From Pseudomonas fragi (GTDB lineage: Bacteria > Pseudomonadota > Gammaproteobacteria > Pseudomonadales > Pseudomonadaceae): a stretch of DNA of 64,000 nucleotides. A model generated the notes under the pieces. That model searched no databases, was not told where the DNA came from, and saw only the letters and a list, made by a program, of their open reading frames with translations. The translations under genes were made by a program, and so were the position numbers. Positions 1 through 9,800 of the stretch are shown one piece after another; the stretch's first letter is position 1, and each line of letters starts with the position of its first letter. Location: the NCBI RefSeq assembly GCF_900105835.1, contig NZ_LT629783.1:930001-994000 (forward strand). The letters are read 5' to 3'.

Positions 1-342
1 GCGGTCAATCTGCTGCGGGTTATCGCTGACCAGTTCCTGCAAGCCTTTCAATTGCACATTGATTTGCGGCTTGGCGACCGCATAAGGGTCGAGGAAATGC
101 TCATCTCCGGTGATCAGAAAGCCGCGCATGCCGGTTTCCAGGTCCACCGTCAACCGCACCGCTTCGTTGGCATTGCTGATGACCCGATCACTGTGCTCAA
201 CCCAGCGGCTTACCGACAGCGAATAGCTGACCATAACCACAAACAGGGCGGCACTGAGCGCGCCGACGGCCAGCGGCAAACCGACGTTGCGACTCAGGAG
301 CTTGCGAAAGCTTCGCTCGTCGATTGATGCAGGTGAGTTCAT
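1..342 (-). CDS. CHASE3-domain sensor protein, N-terminal part (histidine kinase likely)
   Basis: The gene runs off the left edge of the window; the first 114 codons are present. A short cytoplasmic N-terminus is followed by a membrane segment (about residues 20-40, LAVGALSAALFVVMVSYSL) and then a periplasmic stretch containing TVDLETGMRGFLITGDEHFL. That is the signature of CHASE3 sensory domains, which usually sit in front of a histidine kinase or a chemoreceptor/cyclase module. The catalytic part lies outside the window, so the output domain cannot be named. An in-frame ATG seven codons upstream (codon at 361-363) is an alternative start; neither has a strong ribosome-binding site. The gene is divergent from a stand-alone receiver protein, so the two could form a signalling pair. 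That pairing is inference from position only. Confidence 0.75.
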   Translation of the reverse strand, partial: MNSPASIDERSFRKLLSRNVGLPLAVGALSAALFVVMVSYSLSVSRWVEHSDRVISNANEAVRLTVDLETGMRGFLITGDEHFLDPYAVAKPQINVQLKGLQELVSDNPQQIDR

Positions 343-501
343 TTTCAGGCCCGTGAAAGTCATAAAAAAACTGGAGTTTGCCGGATTATCGAGCAATAGT
401 TCTATTTTCTTACCTTTATATACGTTTTTACACACATACAGATGCAGGTGACGGCTATCCTTGCTGCCTGTGAGAACCGCGTTTAATTTTTTATCGAGAT
501 C

Positions 502-873
502 ATGATTATGTCCGCAACACCCTCCACCATCCTTGTGGTCGAAGACGACGCCATTGTTCGCATGCTGATCGTTGACGTCCTGCAAGAACTGGAGTTCAGC
601 GTGCTTGAAGCCGACGGCAGCGAGCGCGCCCTGGAACTGCTTGAGGACACAGCCCGTAACATTGACCTGCTGATGACCGACGTTGGCCTGCCGGGCATGG
701 ACGGCCGCACCCTGGCGACCAGGGCCCGGGAACTACGCCAGACATTGCCTGTGCTGTTTGCCAGCGGCTACGCCGAGACCCTTGAGGTTGCAGAAGGCAT
801 GGCGGTGATCGGCAAACCCTTCTCCATTGACCAACTGCGTGCCAAAGTCAAAAGCATGTTGGTGAACGTCTGA
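502..873 (+). CDS. Single-domain response regulator (CheY-like receiver)
   Basis: This 123-residue protein is a bare receiver domain with no DNA-binding or enzymatic output. The acidic pocket is E14-D15-D16, the phospho-acceptor is D60 in LLMTDVGLPGMDG, the switch Ser is S88 in FASGY, and the conserved Lys is K105 in IGKPF. It probably receives phosphate from a hybrid kinase, possibly the divergent CHASE3 protein, or acts as a phosphate shuttle. A second ATG two codons downstream (508) is an alternative start. The roughly 160 bp upstream are AT-rich and should hold promoters for both divergent genes. A palindromic repeat follows the stop codon directly. Confidence 0.88.
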   Translation: MIMSATPSTILVVEDDAIVRMLIVDVLQELEFSVLEADGSERALELLEDTARNIDLLMTDVGLPGMDGRTLATRARELRQTLPVLFASGYAETLEVAEGMAVIGKPFSIDQLRAKVKSMLVNV

Positions 874-876
874 CCT

Positions 877-967
877 GTAGCCGCTGCCGCAGGCGGCGAT
901 GGGCTGCGCAGCGGCCCTGCTTTTTGAAGGTAATGCGGCCCTTTTCGCAGCCTGCGACAGCGGCTAC
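877..967. repeat. REP-like inverted repeat (GTAGCCGCTG family)
   Basis: The outer arms GTAGCCGCTGCCGCAGGC (877-894) and GCCTGCGACAGCGGCTAC (950-967) are near-perfect inverted copies. The segment between them has further short dyads. This is the general form of the intergenic REP/BIME elements of Pseudomonas. It sits between the receiver gene and the cobalamin riboswitch and could also protect or end the upstream transcript. Confidence 0.7.
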
Positions 968-1019
968 AACGGCCCCTTGAATTGACGGCTCTCACGGGCT
1001 GTGGTTTCCTACACATCTT

Positions 1020-1204
1020 GTATCAGGTGCCCTTCACAGGGTGAAACGGGAAACCGGTGCGTCAGGCGTTATGCCCTGACAAGCCCGGCGCTGCCCCCGC
1101 AACGGTAAGCGAGAGAAACATCACGTCCACTGTGCCGAAGGCATGGGAAGGAGATGTTTGCAGGCTCAACCCACGAGCCCCTCGCAAGCCCGGAGACCGG
1201 CCTG
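1020..1204 (+). promoter_or_regulatory. Cobalamin (AdoCbl) riboswitch aptamer
   Basis: Conserved blocks appear in canonical order: AGGGTGAAACGGGAAACCGGTG (within 1038-1060), GCTGCCCCCGCAACGGTAAGC (1090-1110), ATGGGAAGG (about 1143-1151) and the B12 box GCCCGGAGACCGGCC (1188-1202). It lies immediately upstream of cobalt-transport and cobalamin-biosynthesis genes, the expected regulon. Binding of adenosylcobalamin should reduce expression of the operon. Boundaries are approximate. Confidence 0.95.
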
Positions 1205-1245
1205 ATTATTTCGAATAACAAACCCGCGGTGGGCGGGCGCTGTTA

Positions 1246-1276
1246 AACCCTGCGGGCTTCGTTCGCGGGGTTTTCT
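1246..1276 (+). terminator. Intrinsic terminator, expression platform of the cobalamin riboswitch
   Basis: AACCCTGCG (1246-1254) and CGCGGGGTT (1264-1272) form a nine-pair stem, followed by TTTTCTT. An upstream AACCCGCG (1221-1228) is almost complementary to the 3' arm and could act as the anti-terminator. The placement between aptamer and first start codon fits transcriptional attenuation. The alternative pairing is inference. Confidence 0.7.
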
Positions 1277-1315
1277 TGCGCTTTGCTGCCCGTCGTCCGA
1301 CCCGAGGCAAGCGCC

Positions 1316-1504
1316 ATGTCCGTCAGCACCAGCCGTACCCATTCCGCCGCTACCAGCACCACCCAGAGCCAACGCATCGTCGCTGCTGTCGGCGCTGCCG
1401 TACTGGGCGCGTTCCTCGTCTACTTCGCCGGTTTCTCCCATATCGATGCCGTTCACAACGCAGCTCATGACACCCGTCACAGCTCCGCCTTCCCGTGCCA
1501 TTGA
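1316..1504 (+). CDS. cbtB: CbtB, cobalt transporter small subunit
   Basis: A 62-residue protein with one membrane segment (about residues 22-40, RIVAAVGAAVLGAFLVYFAG) and a histidine-rich C-terminal tail ending in HDTRHSSAFPCH. This is the expected form of CbtB, the small partner of the CbtA cobalt permease. Histidines and the terminal Cys-His probably bind metal. The ATG at 1316 is chosen over upstream alternatives because the conserved MSVST start and the membrane segment follow it at the usual distance. It is the first gene after the cobalamin riboswitch, so cobalt uptake should fall when B12 is plentiful. cbtA follows after 11 bp. Confidence 0.9.
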   Translation: MSVSTSRTHSAATSTTQSQRIVAAVGAAVLGAFLVYFAGFSHIDAVHNAAHDTRHSSAFPCH

Positions 1505-1515
1505 GACTGCCTGCC

Positions 1516-2217
1516 ATGATCAAGCGTATCGCTCAAACCGCAGGCTTTACCGGCCTGCTGGCTGCCCTGCTGCTGACCCTGCTGCAAAGCCTGTGGGTCG
1601 CCCCGCTGATTTTGCAGGCCGAAACCTACGAAAAACCTGCCGCCAGTGAAGTGCATGAGCATGCCGACATGGCCATGCCTGCCCATGAGCACGATGCCGA
1701 AGCCTGGGAGCCGGAAGACGGCTGGCAGCGCGTACTGTCCACCACCGGTGGCAATCTGGTGGTGGCGGTGGGCTTTGCCCTGATGCTGGCAGGCCTGTAC
1801 ACCCTGCGCGCCCCTACCCGCACGTCCCAGGGCCTGCTCTGGGGCCTGGCTGGCTACGCCGTGTTTTGCCTGGCACCGACGATGGGCTTGCCGCCAGAAC
1901 TGCCGGGCACCGCCGCGGCAGATCTGCTGCAACGCCAGCTCTGGTGGGTCAGCACTGCCGCTTCGACGGCCGTAGGCATTGCCTTGCTGGTGTTTGGCAA
2001 GCATTGGGCACTCAAGGTACTGGGTGTAGCGATTCTGGTAGTGCCGCATATCTTTGGCGCACCGCAGCCACTGGTGCATTCCAGCCTGGCACCGGAGGCA
2101 CTGGAGTCGCAGTTCAAAATTGCCGCGCAACTGACCAACCTGGCCTTCTGGCTGGCCCTGGGCGTAATCAGCGCCTGGTTGTTCCGCCGCAAAGCTGAAG
2201 GCCAGTACTCGGCATGA
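1516..2217 (+). CDS. cbtA: CbtA, cobalt transporter membrane subunit
   Basis: A 233-residue polytopic membrane protein with about six predicted helices, the first at residues 8-28. A histidine-rich loop, HEHADMAMPAHEHDAEAW, lies between helices 1 and 2 and suits divalent-metal capture. Size, topology and adjacency to cbtB match CbtA-family cobalt importers. The ATG at 1516 is preferred to an in-frame GTG at 1495 that would overlap cbtB. The stop overlaps the cobE start as ATGA, suggesting coupled translation. The role is cobalt supply for cobalamin made by the downstream genes and consumed by metH nearby. Confidence 0.9.
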   Translation: MIKRIAQTAGFTGLLAALLLTLLQSLWVAPLILQAETYEKPAASEVHEHADMAMPAHEHDAEAWEPEDGWQRVLSTTGGNLVVAVGFALMLAGLYTLRAPTRTSQGLLWGLAGYAVFCLAPTMGLPPELPGTAAADLLQRQLWWVSTAASTAVGIALLVFGKHWALKVLGVAILVVPHIFGAPQPLVHSSLAPEALESQFKIAAQLTNLAFWLALGVISAWLFRRKAEGQYSA

Positions 2218-2639
2218 CGGCAACTCGCACAGCGCCAATCCTGGTGATTGGCCTGGGCTGCCGCCGGGGGTGCAGCGCGCAAGCGCTGCGGGCGCTGATC
2301 GAACAATCACTGGCCCGGGCCGGGCTCACACTGGATGGGGTGCAGGCCCTCGCCAGTATTGATCTCAAGCGTGACGAACCGGGGCTGGTGCAACTGGCAG
2401 CGCAACTGGGACTAGAGCTTGAGGTGTTCAGCGCGGCACAGCTGGATCGGTATGCTCCGCAACTGAGCCATCATTCAGCTATTGCCTACGAGCAAACCGG
2501 CTGTTTTGGCATTGCCGAAAGTGCTGCCCTGGCGCTGGCCGAACAACTCGCCGGCACACCTGCCAGCCTGCTGGTCACACGCCAACATACGGCCGAAGCA
2601 ACCTTTGCATTGGCCTGCGCCCGGCAAAACCCGCGATAA
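2214..2639 (+). CDS. cobE: CobE, cobalamin biosynthesis protein (CbiG C-terminal-like)
   Basis: A 141-residue protein beginning with ILVIGLGCRRGCS and containing ASIDLKRDEPGL and AAQLGLELEVFSAAQLD. These are characteristic of the CobE / CbiG C-terminal family, linked in the aerobic pathway to ring contraction around the precorrin-4/5 steps. It overlaps cbtA by four bases and is followed by cobM, so one riboswitch-controlled operon is likely. A partner carrying the CbiG N-terminal half is not visible and is not required in the aerobic pathway. The exact biochemical role of CobE remains uncertain in the literature as I recall it. Confidence 0.88.
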   Translation: MTATRTAPILVIGLGCRRGCSAQALRALIEQSLARAGLTLDGVQALASIDLKRDEPGLVQLAAQLGLELEVFSAAQLDRYAPQLSHHSAIAYEQTGCFGIAESAALALAEQLAGTPASLLVTRQHTAEATFALACARQNPR

Positions 2640-2703
2640 TCCCCCGCCTCACTATGAGCGTTGTTCAAGAACAGCTCTACCTCGACCCTTTCAAGAGACT
2701 GCC

Positions 2704-3450
2704 ATGACCGTCTATTTCATCGGCGCCGGCCCCGGCGATCCAGAGCTGATTACCGTCAAGGGCCAGCGCCTGATTCGCAGTTGCCCGCTGATCATTTACG
2801 CAGGCTCCCTGGTGCCCGAAGCGGTGCTGCAAGGCCATCAGGCCGAACAGGTGATCAACAGCGCCGAGCTGCACCTCGAGCAAATCATCGACTTGATCAA
2901 GGCCGCCAACGCCAGGGGCCAGGATGTGGCTCGCGTGCATTCCGGCGACCCGAGCCTGTACGGCGCGATTGGCGAACAGATCCGCTGCCTGCGGGAGCTG
3001 GGCATTGCCTTTGAAATCATCCCCGGGGTCACGGCCACCGCGGCCTGCGCGGCGATTCTGGGGGCTGAGCTGACCCTGCCGGATATTTCGCAAACCGTCA
3101 TTCTGACCCGCTATGCGGAAAAAACCGTGATGCCTGCAGGCGAGGAACTGGCCAGCCTGGCGCAGCACAAGGCGACGATGGCAATTCACCTGGGGGTCAA
3201 GAACCTGGAAAATATCGTCGCCGAACTGACCCCCCATTACGGCAGCGATTGCCCGATTGCGGTGATCCATCGGGCCAGCTGGCCGGATCAGGACTGGGTA
3301 CAGGGCACGCTGGCAGACATCGTGACCAAGGTCCAGGCCAAGGGTTTCAGGCGCACGGCGCTGATTCTGGTGGGCCGGGTGCTGGCCAGTGACAGCTTTG
3401 CCGATTCGTCGTTGTACCGCGCGGGACATGCGCATTTGTACCGGCCATAA
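2704..3450 (+). CDS. cobM: CobM, precorrin-4 C11-methyltransferase
   Basis: This 248-residue protein transfers a methyl group from S-adenosylmethionine to C11 of precorrin-4, giving precorrin-5 in the aerobic cobalamin pathway. The SAM-binding uroporphyrin methyltransferase motifs are clear: FIGAGPGDPELIT near residues 5-17, HSGDPSLYG at 79-87 and IIPGVTA at 105-111. The ATG at 2704 is chosen because FIGAGPGDP must lie at the extreme N-terminus; an AAGAGA ribosome-binding site precedes it. The 64-bp gap after cobE contains no obvious terminator, so it is probably the last gene of the riboswitch operon. Confidence 0.93.
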   Translation: MTVYFIGAGPGDPELITVKGQRLIRSCPLIIYAGSLVPEAVLQGHQAEQVINSAELHLEQIIDLIKAANARGQDVARVHSGDPSLYGAIGEQIRCLRELGIAFEIIPGVTATAACAAILGAELTLPDISQTVILTRYAEKTVMPAGEELASLAQHKATMAIHLGVKNLENIVAELTPHYGSDCPIAVIHRASWPDQDWVQGTLADIVTKVQAKGFRRTALILVGRVLASDSFADSSLYRAGHAHLYRP

Positions 3451-3482
3451 ACGACACTTCCCCTTGCAGGAACTGGCTTGCT

Positions 3483-3567
3483 GTGGGAGCGGGCTTGCTC
3501 GCGATCCAGGCGCTGCGGTCTGTCAGGTAAACCGCAGCGATTCCATCGCGGGCGAGCCCGCTCCCAC
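3483..3567. repeat. REP pair (GTGGGAGCGGGCTTGC family)
   Basis: GTGGGAGCGGGCTTGCTCGC at the left end and an inverted copy at the right end (GCGGGCGAGCCCGCTCCCAC) flank an internal dyad (GCTGCGGT...ACCGCAGC). Related pairs occur at 37529-37613, 39811-39897 and 52660-52745, always between genes. This is a classic Pseudomonas BIME-type arrangement. Confidence 0.88.
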
Positions 3568-3610
3568 AATCAAGCGTTCTCCCACAAGGGTTGAGCCGTC
3601 GCGCAGGCAT

Positions 3611-3645
3611 AAAAAAACGGTGCTCACGGGGCACCGTTTTTCTTC
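3611..3645 (-). terminator. Intrinsic terminator downstream of nfuA
   Basis: Read on the minus strand, AACGGTGCC-CCGTGA-GCACCGTT forms a strong hairpin followed by seven T. It lies about 20 bp past the nfuA stop. On the plus strand the run after the hairpin is TTTTTCTT, so it may also end cobM transcripts. Confidence 0.85.
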
Positions 3646-3666
3646 AGCTTCGCAGCGAACGCCTTT

Positions 3667-4251
3667 TTAGTAGTAGGCGTTTTCTTTCTGCGAGTGGTCT
3701 GTCACATCACGTACGCCTTTGAGCTCCGGCACACGCTCAAGCAAGGTGCGCTCGATACCTTCACGCAGGGTCACGTCTGCCTGGCCGCAGCCCTGGCAAC
3801 CGCCGCCGAACTTGAGCACCGCAATACCGTCTTCAACCACTTCGATCAGGCTCACCTGACCACCGTGGCTGGCCAAACCGGGGTTGATCTCGGTTTGCAG
3901 GTAGTAGTTGATGCGCTCGTTGATCGGGCTGTCGGCATTGACCATCGGCACTTTGGCGTTGGGCGCCTTGATGGTCAACTGGCCACCCATGCGATCGGTG
4001 GCGTAGTCCACCACAGCATCGTCCAGGAACGGTTCGCTGAACGAATCGATCCAGGCCGTGAAGCTTTTCAGGCCAATGGCGGTGTCTTCAGGTTTGACTT
4101 CAGCCGGCTTGCAGTAAGCAATGCAGGTTTCAGCGTACTGAGTACCGGGTTGGGTGATAAAAACGCGGATACCGATACCCGGGGTGTTCTGCTTGGACAG
4201 CAGATCAGCCAGGTAATCGTGGGCAGCGTCGGTAATCGTTATGGCGCTCAT
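3667..4251 (-). CDS. nfuA: NfuA, Fe-S cluster carrier/biogenesis protein
   Basis: A 194-residue two-domain protein. The N-terminal half ([18 protein letters not shown]...) is a degenerate A-type (IscA-like) domain. The C-terminal Nfu domain carries the cluster-binding motif C152-Q-G-C155 in [16 protein letters not shown]. NfuA takes up a [4Fe-4S] cluster at the dimer interface and passes it to apo-proteins. The ATG at 4251 is chosen over longer frames because GAGGAG stands at the right distance and the conserved N-terminus begins there. It appears monocistronic, between a terminator and the convergent end of cti upstream. Confidence 0.96.
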   Translation of the reverse strand: MSAITITDAAHDYLADLLSKQNTPGIGIRVFITQPGTQYAETCIAYCKPAEVKPEDTAIGLKSFTAWIDSFSEPFLDDAVVDYATDRMGGQLTIKAPNAKVPMVNADSPINERINYYLQTEINPGLASHGGQVSLIEVVEDGIAVLKFGGGCQGCGQADVTLREGIERTLLERVPELKGVRDVTDHSQKENAYY

Positions 4252-4363
4252 GGAATCTCCTCGCAGACATGGGACGCAGTTTACGCCAATCGGCGCGCCT
4301 GACAAAGTCCTAGTGTTTTTGTCAGGAAAGCTGCGTCCCATTCGTTCAATTTCAACCGTCCCT

Positions 4364-6661
4364 TTACAGGTTTTCGTAACGGTTCATGTCCAGTACGCCT
4401 GCTTCCACCGGGTCGGTTTCATTGATGTACTGGCCTATATCATGGAAGTACTGCCAAAACTGCGGGTGGCTGCGGCGAATGCCCCACCGCTCGACGATGG
4501 TGTCGAACGTTGCCTGATCCTTGCATTGCTCCATCGCCTCGACAAAGGCTTCGACCTGGCCTGCCGGGATATTGAACATAAAGTTGGGGTAGCTGCTCAG
4601 CACGCCCGGGTAGATGGTCAGGGTGTCCAGCCCCGGCTCCAGGCGGTATTCCTCACCCAGCATAAAGGCCACGTTGGTGTGCGCGCGATTGCGCAACATG
4701 CTGTACATCTCGCGCTTGCCGTCTGCACCTTCGATACGCAGCATGGTGGCTTCAGGCAACTGGTTGATCACCGCCAGCCCCGCTGCCGGGCGCGAGGTCA
4801 AGCGGCTCAGGGATTGCTCGGCGTACCTGAACTCCTGTGGGATATTGGGCCGTGAGCAGTAGGCACCATTGCAGCGGTTGATCGGATCGGGCCTTGCATT
4901 GAGGGTGCCGGTGCGCTCAATCAGCTTGAGGGCGAAGTCACGCTTGGGGTCGGCCGGGTCGAGCTTCATGCCGGTCGGGGTGTCAGTGTCGATTTTCTGG
5001 TAGTCCATCCACATCTTCAGCTTGCCGCTGTTCTGATACCAGTCGCTGAGGATCGATGCGCGGGAATCGGCGGGCATCAGGCGCAGGAAGTTGACCTCGG
5101 CACCGTTACGAATCAAGTCGAAGTACAGACGTGTCTGAGCCTGGTGCGAGACATTGCCGAAGACGTCGAAATTGACTGCCAACTGGTAGTAGGTCCGTTC
5201 CAGCAACGGGTAGTCGAACAGCCACATGGTCTGCGGGATCTCGCCGATCAGGCCCTTGCTGACACTGGCACTGTCAAAGTGGCGGAATACCGTCAGCAAG
5301 GCGTTGTCATTGCCCGCCCACAGGGTCGACCAGCTCGGCGGCGGCATGTCGGCATAGGCTTTTTGCCGCAGCTTTTCATAGTCGTTGCGCTTGTCGCGGT
5401 AGTTGTGCCACAGGGAAATCACGCTGCCAACGTCGTCGATCTGCCCGGGCATGGCCAGCAAGGGTGTTGCCAGGCCTCGGTACACCGCATCGGTGACATA
5501 ACGGTCGCGAGCCGGTTCCTGGAACACGGTCCAGAAATTGTCGCGGATTACATCGGTGGCAATCTGCCCACGGCACACCGGACCGCGGATAAAGGTGCGC
5601 ACGAAGTATTCGGCGTTATCGAGCATAAACTGATAGCGCGCGACCGCCGGGATGGCTTCAAAGGTTTCAAACGGGTTGGCCCGCCCGCGTGGCCCATAGC
5701 CAGGCAGCTTGGTGGCATGCCAGTCACCGCTGTAGAACAGCTGCTTGACCCGCGCCAGCTTGTGCGCGCCCATCGGGTAGGTGATGTGGGTTTTATGCAC
5801 AATCACACCTTGCACCGGCTGCAAGCGATAGTAAAACGCTGTGCCCGGATCGTCGTTGGGGCGACGCGTGGCAATCAGGTCAACAGGTTGCCCGCTGGGC
5901 GTGCGCGACCGCACCCACTGGAAGTAATGCCCCGGCACACCGTTGTCAAAATAGGTATGGGCGAGGAACAGGTGCTCGTACAACCAGCGCGCCACCAGTG
6001 CTTCAGTGGAACCCGGGCGGTTGAACAGCTCTTCCCACTCGGCAATCTGCGCCGCCTCGACCGCTGTGGGCTTGATGGCGTTCTGATCAACTTTCGCGCC
6101 CTGGGCCAGCCAGGTCTGCACGGTGCTGTATTGCTGGTCGGTCAGGCCGGTAACGGCCAGCGGCATGCCCTCTTTGGGATGGCTCTGGGCATAGGCATTG
6201 AACTCGCCGGGCGCCGGGCAGACGTTCTCGCGGTTCAGGCCCAGAACGATTTCTTCGGGCAATTTGGCATTCGGGGTCAGCGGCGTGCTGTGACCCAGCT
6301 CCAACATGCGCGCCATCAGGGCCGCCTGCGCGCCCTGGGCGTCAAGCACCGAGTAAAAACCTTTGTTGCGCCATTCAGTGGGGCCGCTGGCATCGTAGAA
6401 GATCCGCGTGGGGGCCACGGCATCGACGCGATCACCCTTGTACACCGGCACCTTGCTGGCACCCCGGGTCGCGCCTTCCGCACTGCCCAGGTTTAACTGG
6501 CAAGCGGCGTCGTTGCAGGCATGGCAGGCCACGCATTTTTCGGTAAGGATCGGCTGTATGTCCCTGGTGTAGGAAATAGCCGGGCTAACCAACGGGGCCT
6601 GTGCCAACGCTGTACTGCACACCACCAGCGTCACGGCGCTGGTGAGTAGGCGAAAAAACAT
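4364..6661 (-). CDS. cti: Fatty acid cis/trans isomerase (Cti), periplasmic c-type haem protein
   Basis: This 765-residue enzyme converts cis-unsaturated membrane fatty acids to trans, stiffening the membrane under solvent or heat stress; it is typical of Pseudomonas. A signal peptide (residues 1-22, ending STALAQA) directs it to the periplasm. A haem c attachment motif CVACH lies at 43-47 and is followed by CNDAAC. Length agrees with the family. The ATG at 6661 is preferred to an in-frame TTG seven codons upstream because it gives a cleaner signal peptide and AGGA precedes it. It is divergent from metH and is expected to be expressed constitutively, as in other pseudomonads. Confidence 0.95.
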   Translation of the reverse strand: MFFRLLTSAVTLVVCSTALAQAPLVSPAISYTRDIQPILTEKCVACHACNDAACQLNLGSAEGATRGASKVPVYKGDRVDAVAPTRIFYDASGPTEWRNKGFYSVLDAQGAQAALMARMLELGHSTPLTPNAKLPEEIVLGLNRENVCPAPGEFNAYAQSHPKEGMPLAVTGLTDQQYSTVQTWLAQGAKVDQNAIKPTAVEAAQIAEWEELFNRPGSTEALVARWLYEHLFLAHTYFDNGVPGHYFQWVRSRTPSGQPVDLIATRRPNDDPGTAFYYRLQPVQGVIVHKTHITYPMGAHKLARVKQLFYSGDWHATKLPGYGPRGRANPFETFEAIPAVARYQFMLDNAEYFVRTFIRGPVCRGQIATDVIRDNFWTVFQEPARDRYVTDAVYRGLATPLLAMPGQIDDVGSVISLWHNYRDKRNDYEKLRQKAYADMPPPSWSTLWAGNDNALLTVFRHFDSASVSKGLIGEIPQTMWLFDYPLLERTYYQLAVNFDVFGNVSHQAQTRLYFDLIRNGAEVNFLRLMPADSRASILSDWYQNSGKLKMWMDYQKIDTDTPTGMKLDPADPKRDFALKLIERTGTLNARPDPINRCNGAYCSRPNIPQEFRYAEQSLSRLTSRPAAGLAVINQLPEATMLRIEGADGKREMYSMLRNRAHTNVAFMLGEEYRLEPGLDTLTIYPGVLSSYPNFMFNIPAGQVEAFVEAMEQCKDQATFDTIVERWGIRRSHPQFWQYFHDIGQYINETDPVEAGVLDMNRYENL

Positions 6662-6721
6662 GTGCCAGTGTCCTGATATCAAAAATATGTCGCGATTCTA
6701 CCCGTCGAACAAACGTCACAA

Positions 6722-6738
6722 CATGAATCAAATTCATG
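6722..6738. promoter_or_regulatory. Candidate MetR operator between cti and metH
   Basis: A perfect palindrome, CATGAAT-CAA-ATTCATG, contains TGAATCAAATTCA, an exact fit to the MetR consensus TGAA-N5-TTCA with A at the centre. It lies about 80 bp upstream of the metH start. A TATGAT hexamer near 6775 could be the -10 element. MetR is known to control metH in enterobacteria; its role here is inferred. Confidence 0.6.
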
Positions 6739-6815
6739 CAAATCAGCAGACGCTCAAATCCCACGCAGGTTTGTTATGATTTCGCATCTTTTGCATGGCT
6801 CTAACAGGTAGTCCT

Positions 6816-9800
6816 ATGTCTGACCGCAGCGCTCGTCTCCAAGCACTTCAGCAAGCCCTCAAAGAGCGCATTCTGATTCTCGATGGCGGCATGGGCACTA
6901 TGATCCAAAGCTACCGTCTAGAGGAACACGACTATCGTGGCACACGCTTCGCCGACTGGCCGAGCGACGTCAAGGGCAACAACGACCTTCTGGTGCTCAC
7001 CCGCCCGGACGTGATCGGCTCCATCGAGAAGGCGTATCTGGATGCGGGTGCCGATATTCTCGAAACCAACACCTTCAACGCCACCCAGGTTTCCCAGGCC
7101 GACTACGGCATGCAGGCACTGGCCTACGAACTAAACGTAGAAGGCGCCCGCCTGGCGCGCAAGGTTGCCGACGCCAAGACTCTGGAAACCCCGGACAAAC
7201 CGCGTTTTGTCGCTGGTGTACTGGGCCCGACCAGCCGCACCTGCTCGTTGTCCCCGGACGTGAACAACCCCGGCTACCGCAACGTGACCTTCGATGAGCT
7301 GGTGGAAAACTACACCGAGGCCACCAAGGGCCTGATCGAAGGCGGCGCCGACCTGATCCTGATCGAGACCATTTTCGACACCCTCAACGCCAAGGCCGCG
7401 ATCTTCGCCGTACAAGGCGTATTCGAAGAGCTGGGTGTCGAGTTGCCGATCATGATTTCCGGCACCATCACCGATGCCTCCGGCCGTACCCTGTCGGGCC
7501 AGACCACCGAAGCATTCTGGAACTCGGTGGCCCATGCCAAACCGATTTCCGTGGGCCTGAACTGCGCCCTGGGCGCCAGCGAACTGCGCCCGTACCTCGA
7601 AGAACTGTCGAACAAGGCCAGCACCTACGTTTCGGCGCACCCCAACGCCGGCCTGCCCAACGAATTCGGCGAGTACGACGAACTGCCGGCCGAAACCGCC
7701 AAGGTCATTGAAGAATTCGCCCAAAGCGGTTTCCTCAACATTGTCGGCGGCTGCTGCGGCACCACGCCGGGGCATATCCAGGCCATCGCCAATGCCGTGG
7801 CCGGTTATGCGCCACGCCAGATCCCGGATATTCCAAAAGCCTGCCGCCTCTCCGGGCTGGAACCGTTCACCATCGATCGCAGCTCGTTGTTCGTCAACGT
7901 CGGCGAGCGCACCAACATCACTGGCTCCGCACGCTTTGCCCGCCTGATCCGCGAAGACAACTACACCGAAGCCCTGGAAGTGGCCCTGCAACAGGTTGAA
8001 GCCGGTGCACAGATCATCGACATCAACATGGACGAGGGCATGCTGGATTCGAAGAAGGCGATGGTCACCTTCCTCAACCTGATCGCCGGCGAGCCGGATA
8101 TCAGCCGCGTCCCGATCATGATCGATTCCTCCAAGTGGGAAGTGATCGAAGCCGGCCTCAAGTGCATCCAGGGCAAGGGCATCGTCAACTCCATCAGCAT
8201 GAAAGAAGGCGTGGAGCAGTTCATCCACCACGCCAAACTGTGCAAGCGCTACGGCGCCGCCGTGGTGGTGATGGCCTTCGACGAAGCCGGCCAGGCCGAC
8301 ACCGAAGCGCGCAAAAAGGAAATCTGCAAACGCTCCTACGACATTCTGGTCAATGAAGTGGGCTTCCCGCCGGAAGACATCATCTTCGACCCGAACATCT
8401 TCGCCGTGGCCACCGGCATTGAAGAGCACAACAACTATGCCGTGGACTTTATCAACGCCTGCGCCTATATCCGTGACGAGCTGCCCTATGCGTTGACGTC
8501 CGGTGGCGTGTCCAACGTGTCGTTCTCGTTCCGCGGCAACAACCCGGTGCGTGAAGCCATCCACTCGGTGTTTTTGCTGTACGCGATCCGCAATGGCCTG
8601 ACCATGGGTATCGTCAACGCCGGCCAGCTGGAGATCTACGACCAGATTCCGGCCGAGCTGCGCGATGCCGTGGAAGACGTGGTGCTCAACCGCACCCCGG
8701 ATGCCACCGATAACCTGCTGGCCATTGCCGACAAGTACAAGGGCGATGGCAGCGTCAAGGAAGCCGAGACCGAAGAGTGGCGCAGCTGGGACGTCAACAA
8801 GCGTCTGGAGCATGCACTGGTCAAGGGCATTACCACCCATATCGTCGAAGACACCGAAGAGTCGCGCCTGTCGTTCAAGCGCCCGATCGAAGTGATCGAA
8901 GGCCCGCTGATGTCGGGCATGAACATCGTCGGCGACCTGTTTGGCGCGGGCAAAATGTTCCTGCCCCAGGTGGTCAAATCTGCCCGGGTGATGAAACAGG
9001 CCGTGGCCCACCTGATCCCGTTTATCGAACTGGAAAAAGGCGACAAGCCTGAAGCCAAGGGCAAGATCCTGATGGCTACGGTCAAGGGCGACGTGCATGA
9101 CATCGGCAAGAACATTGTCGGTGTGGTGCTGGGCTGTAACGGCTACGACATCGTTGACCTGGGGGTGATGGTGCCTGCGGAGAAAATCCTGCAGGTGGCC
9201 AGGGAGCAGAAGTGCGACATCATCGGCCTGTCCGGCCTGATCACGCCGTCGCTGGATGAAATGGTGCATGTGGCCCGCGAGATGCAGCGTCAGAACTTCC
9301 ATCTGCCGTTGATGATCGGCGGCGCGACCACCTCCAAGGCGCACACCGCGGTCAAGATCGAACCCAAGTACCAGAACGATGCCGTGATCTACGTCACCGA
9401 CGCCTCCCGCGCCGTGGGCGTGGCCACCCAGCTGCTGTCCAAGGAGCTGAAACCGGCATTCGTCGAGAAAACCCGCGAAGAGTATGTTGAAGTTCGCGAG
9501 CGCACCGCCAACCGCAGCGCCCGCACCGAGCGCCTGAGCTACGCCGCTTCTGTCGCCAAGAAACCGCAGTTCGACTGGGCCAGCTATCAGCCGGTCAAGC
9601 CGACCTTTACCGGCGCCAAGGTGCTGGACAATATCGACCTCAAGGTGCTGGCCGAGTACATCGACTGGACACCGTTCTTTATTTCCTGGGACCTGGCCGG
9701 CAAGTTCCCGCGCATCCTCACCGATGAAGTGGTGGGCGAAGCGGCCACGGCGCTGTACGCCGATGCCCAGGAAATGCTCAAGAAGCTGATCGACGAAAAG

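Noticed and set aside
5144..6496. A 450-codon plus-strand frame antisense to cti
   Set aside because: cti has a signal peptide, CXXCH and expected length; the antisense frame has no recognisable feature.
6795..6815. An upstream ATG as the metH start
   Set aside because: The ATG at 6816 has AGG at seven bases and begins the conserved N-terminus; the upstream one has no ribosome-binding site.
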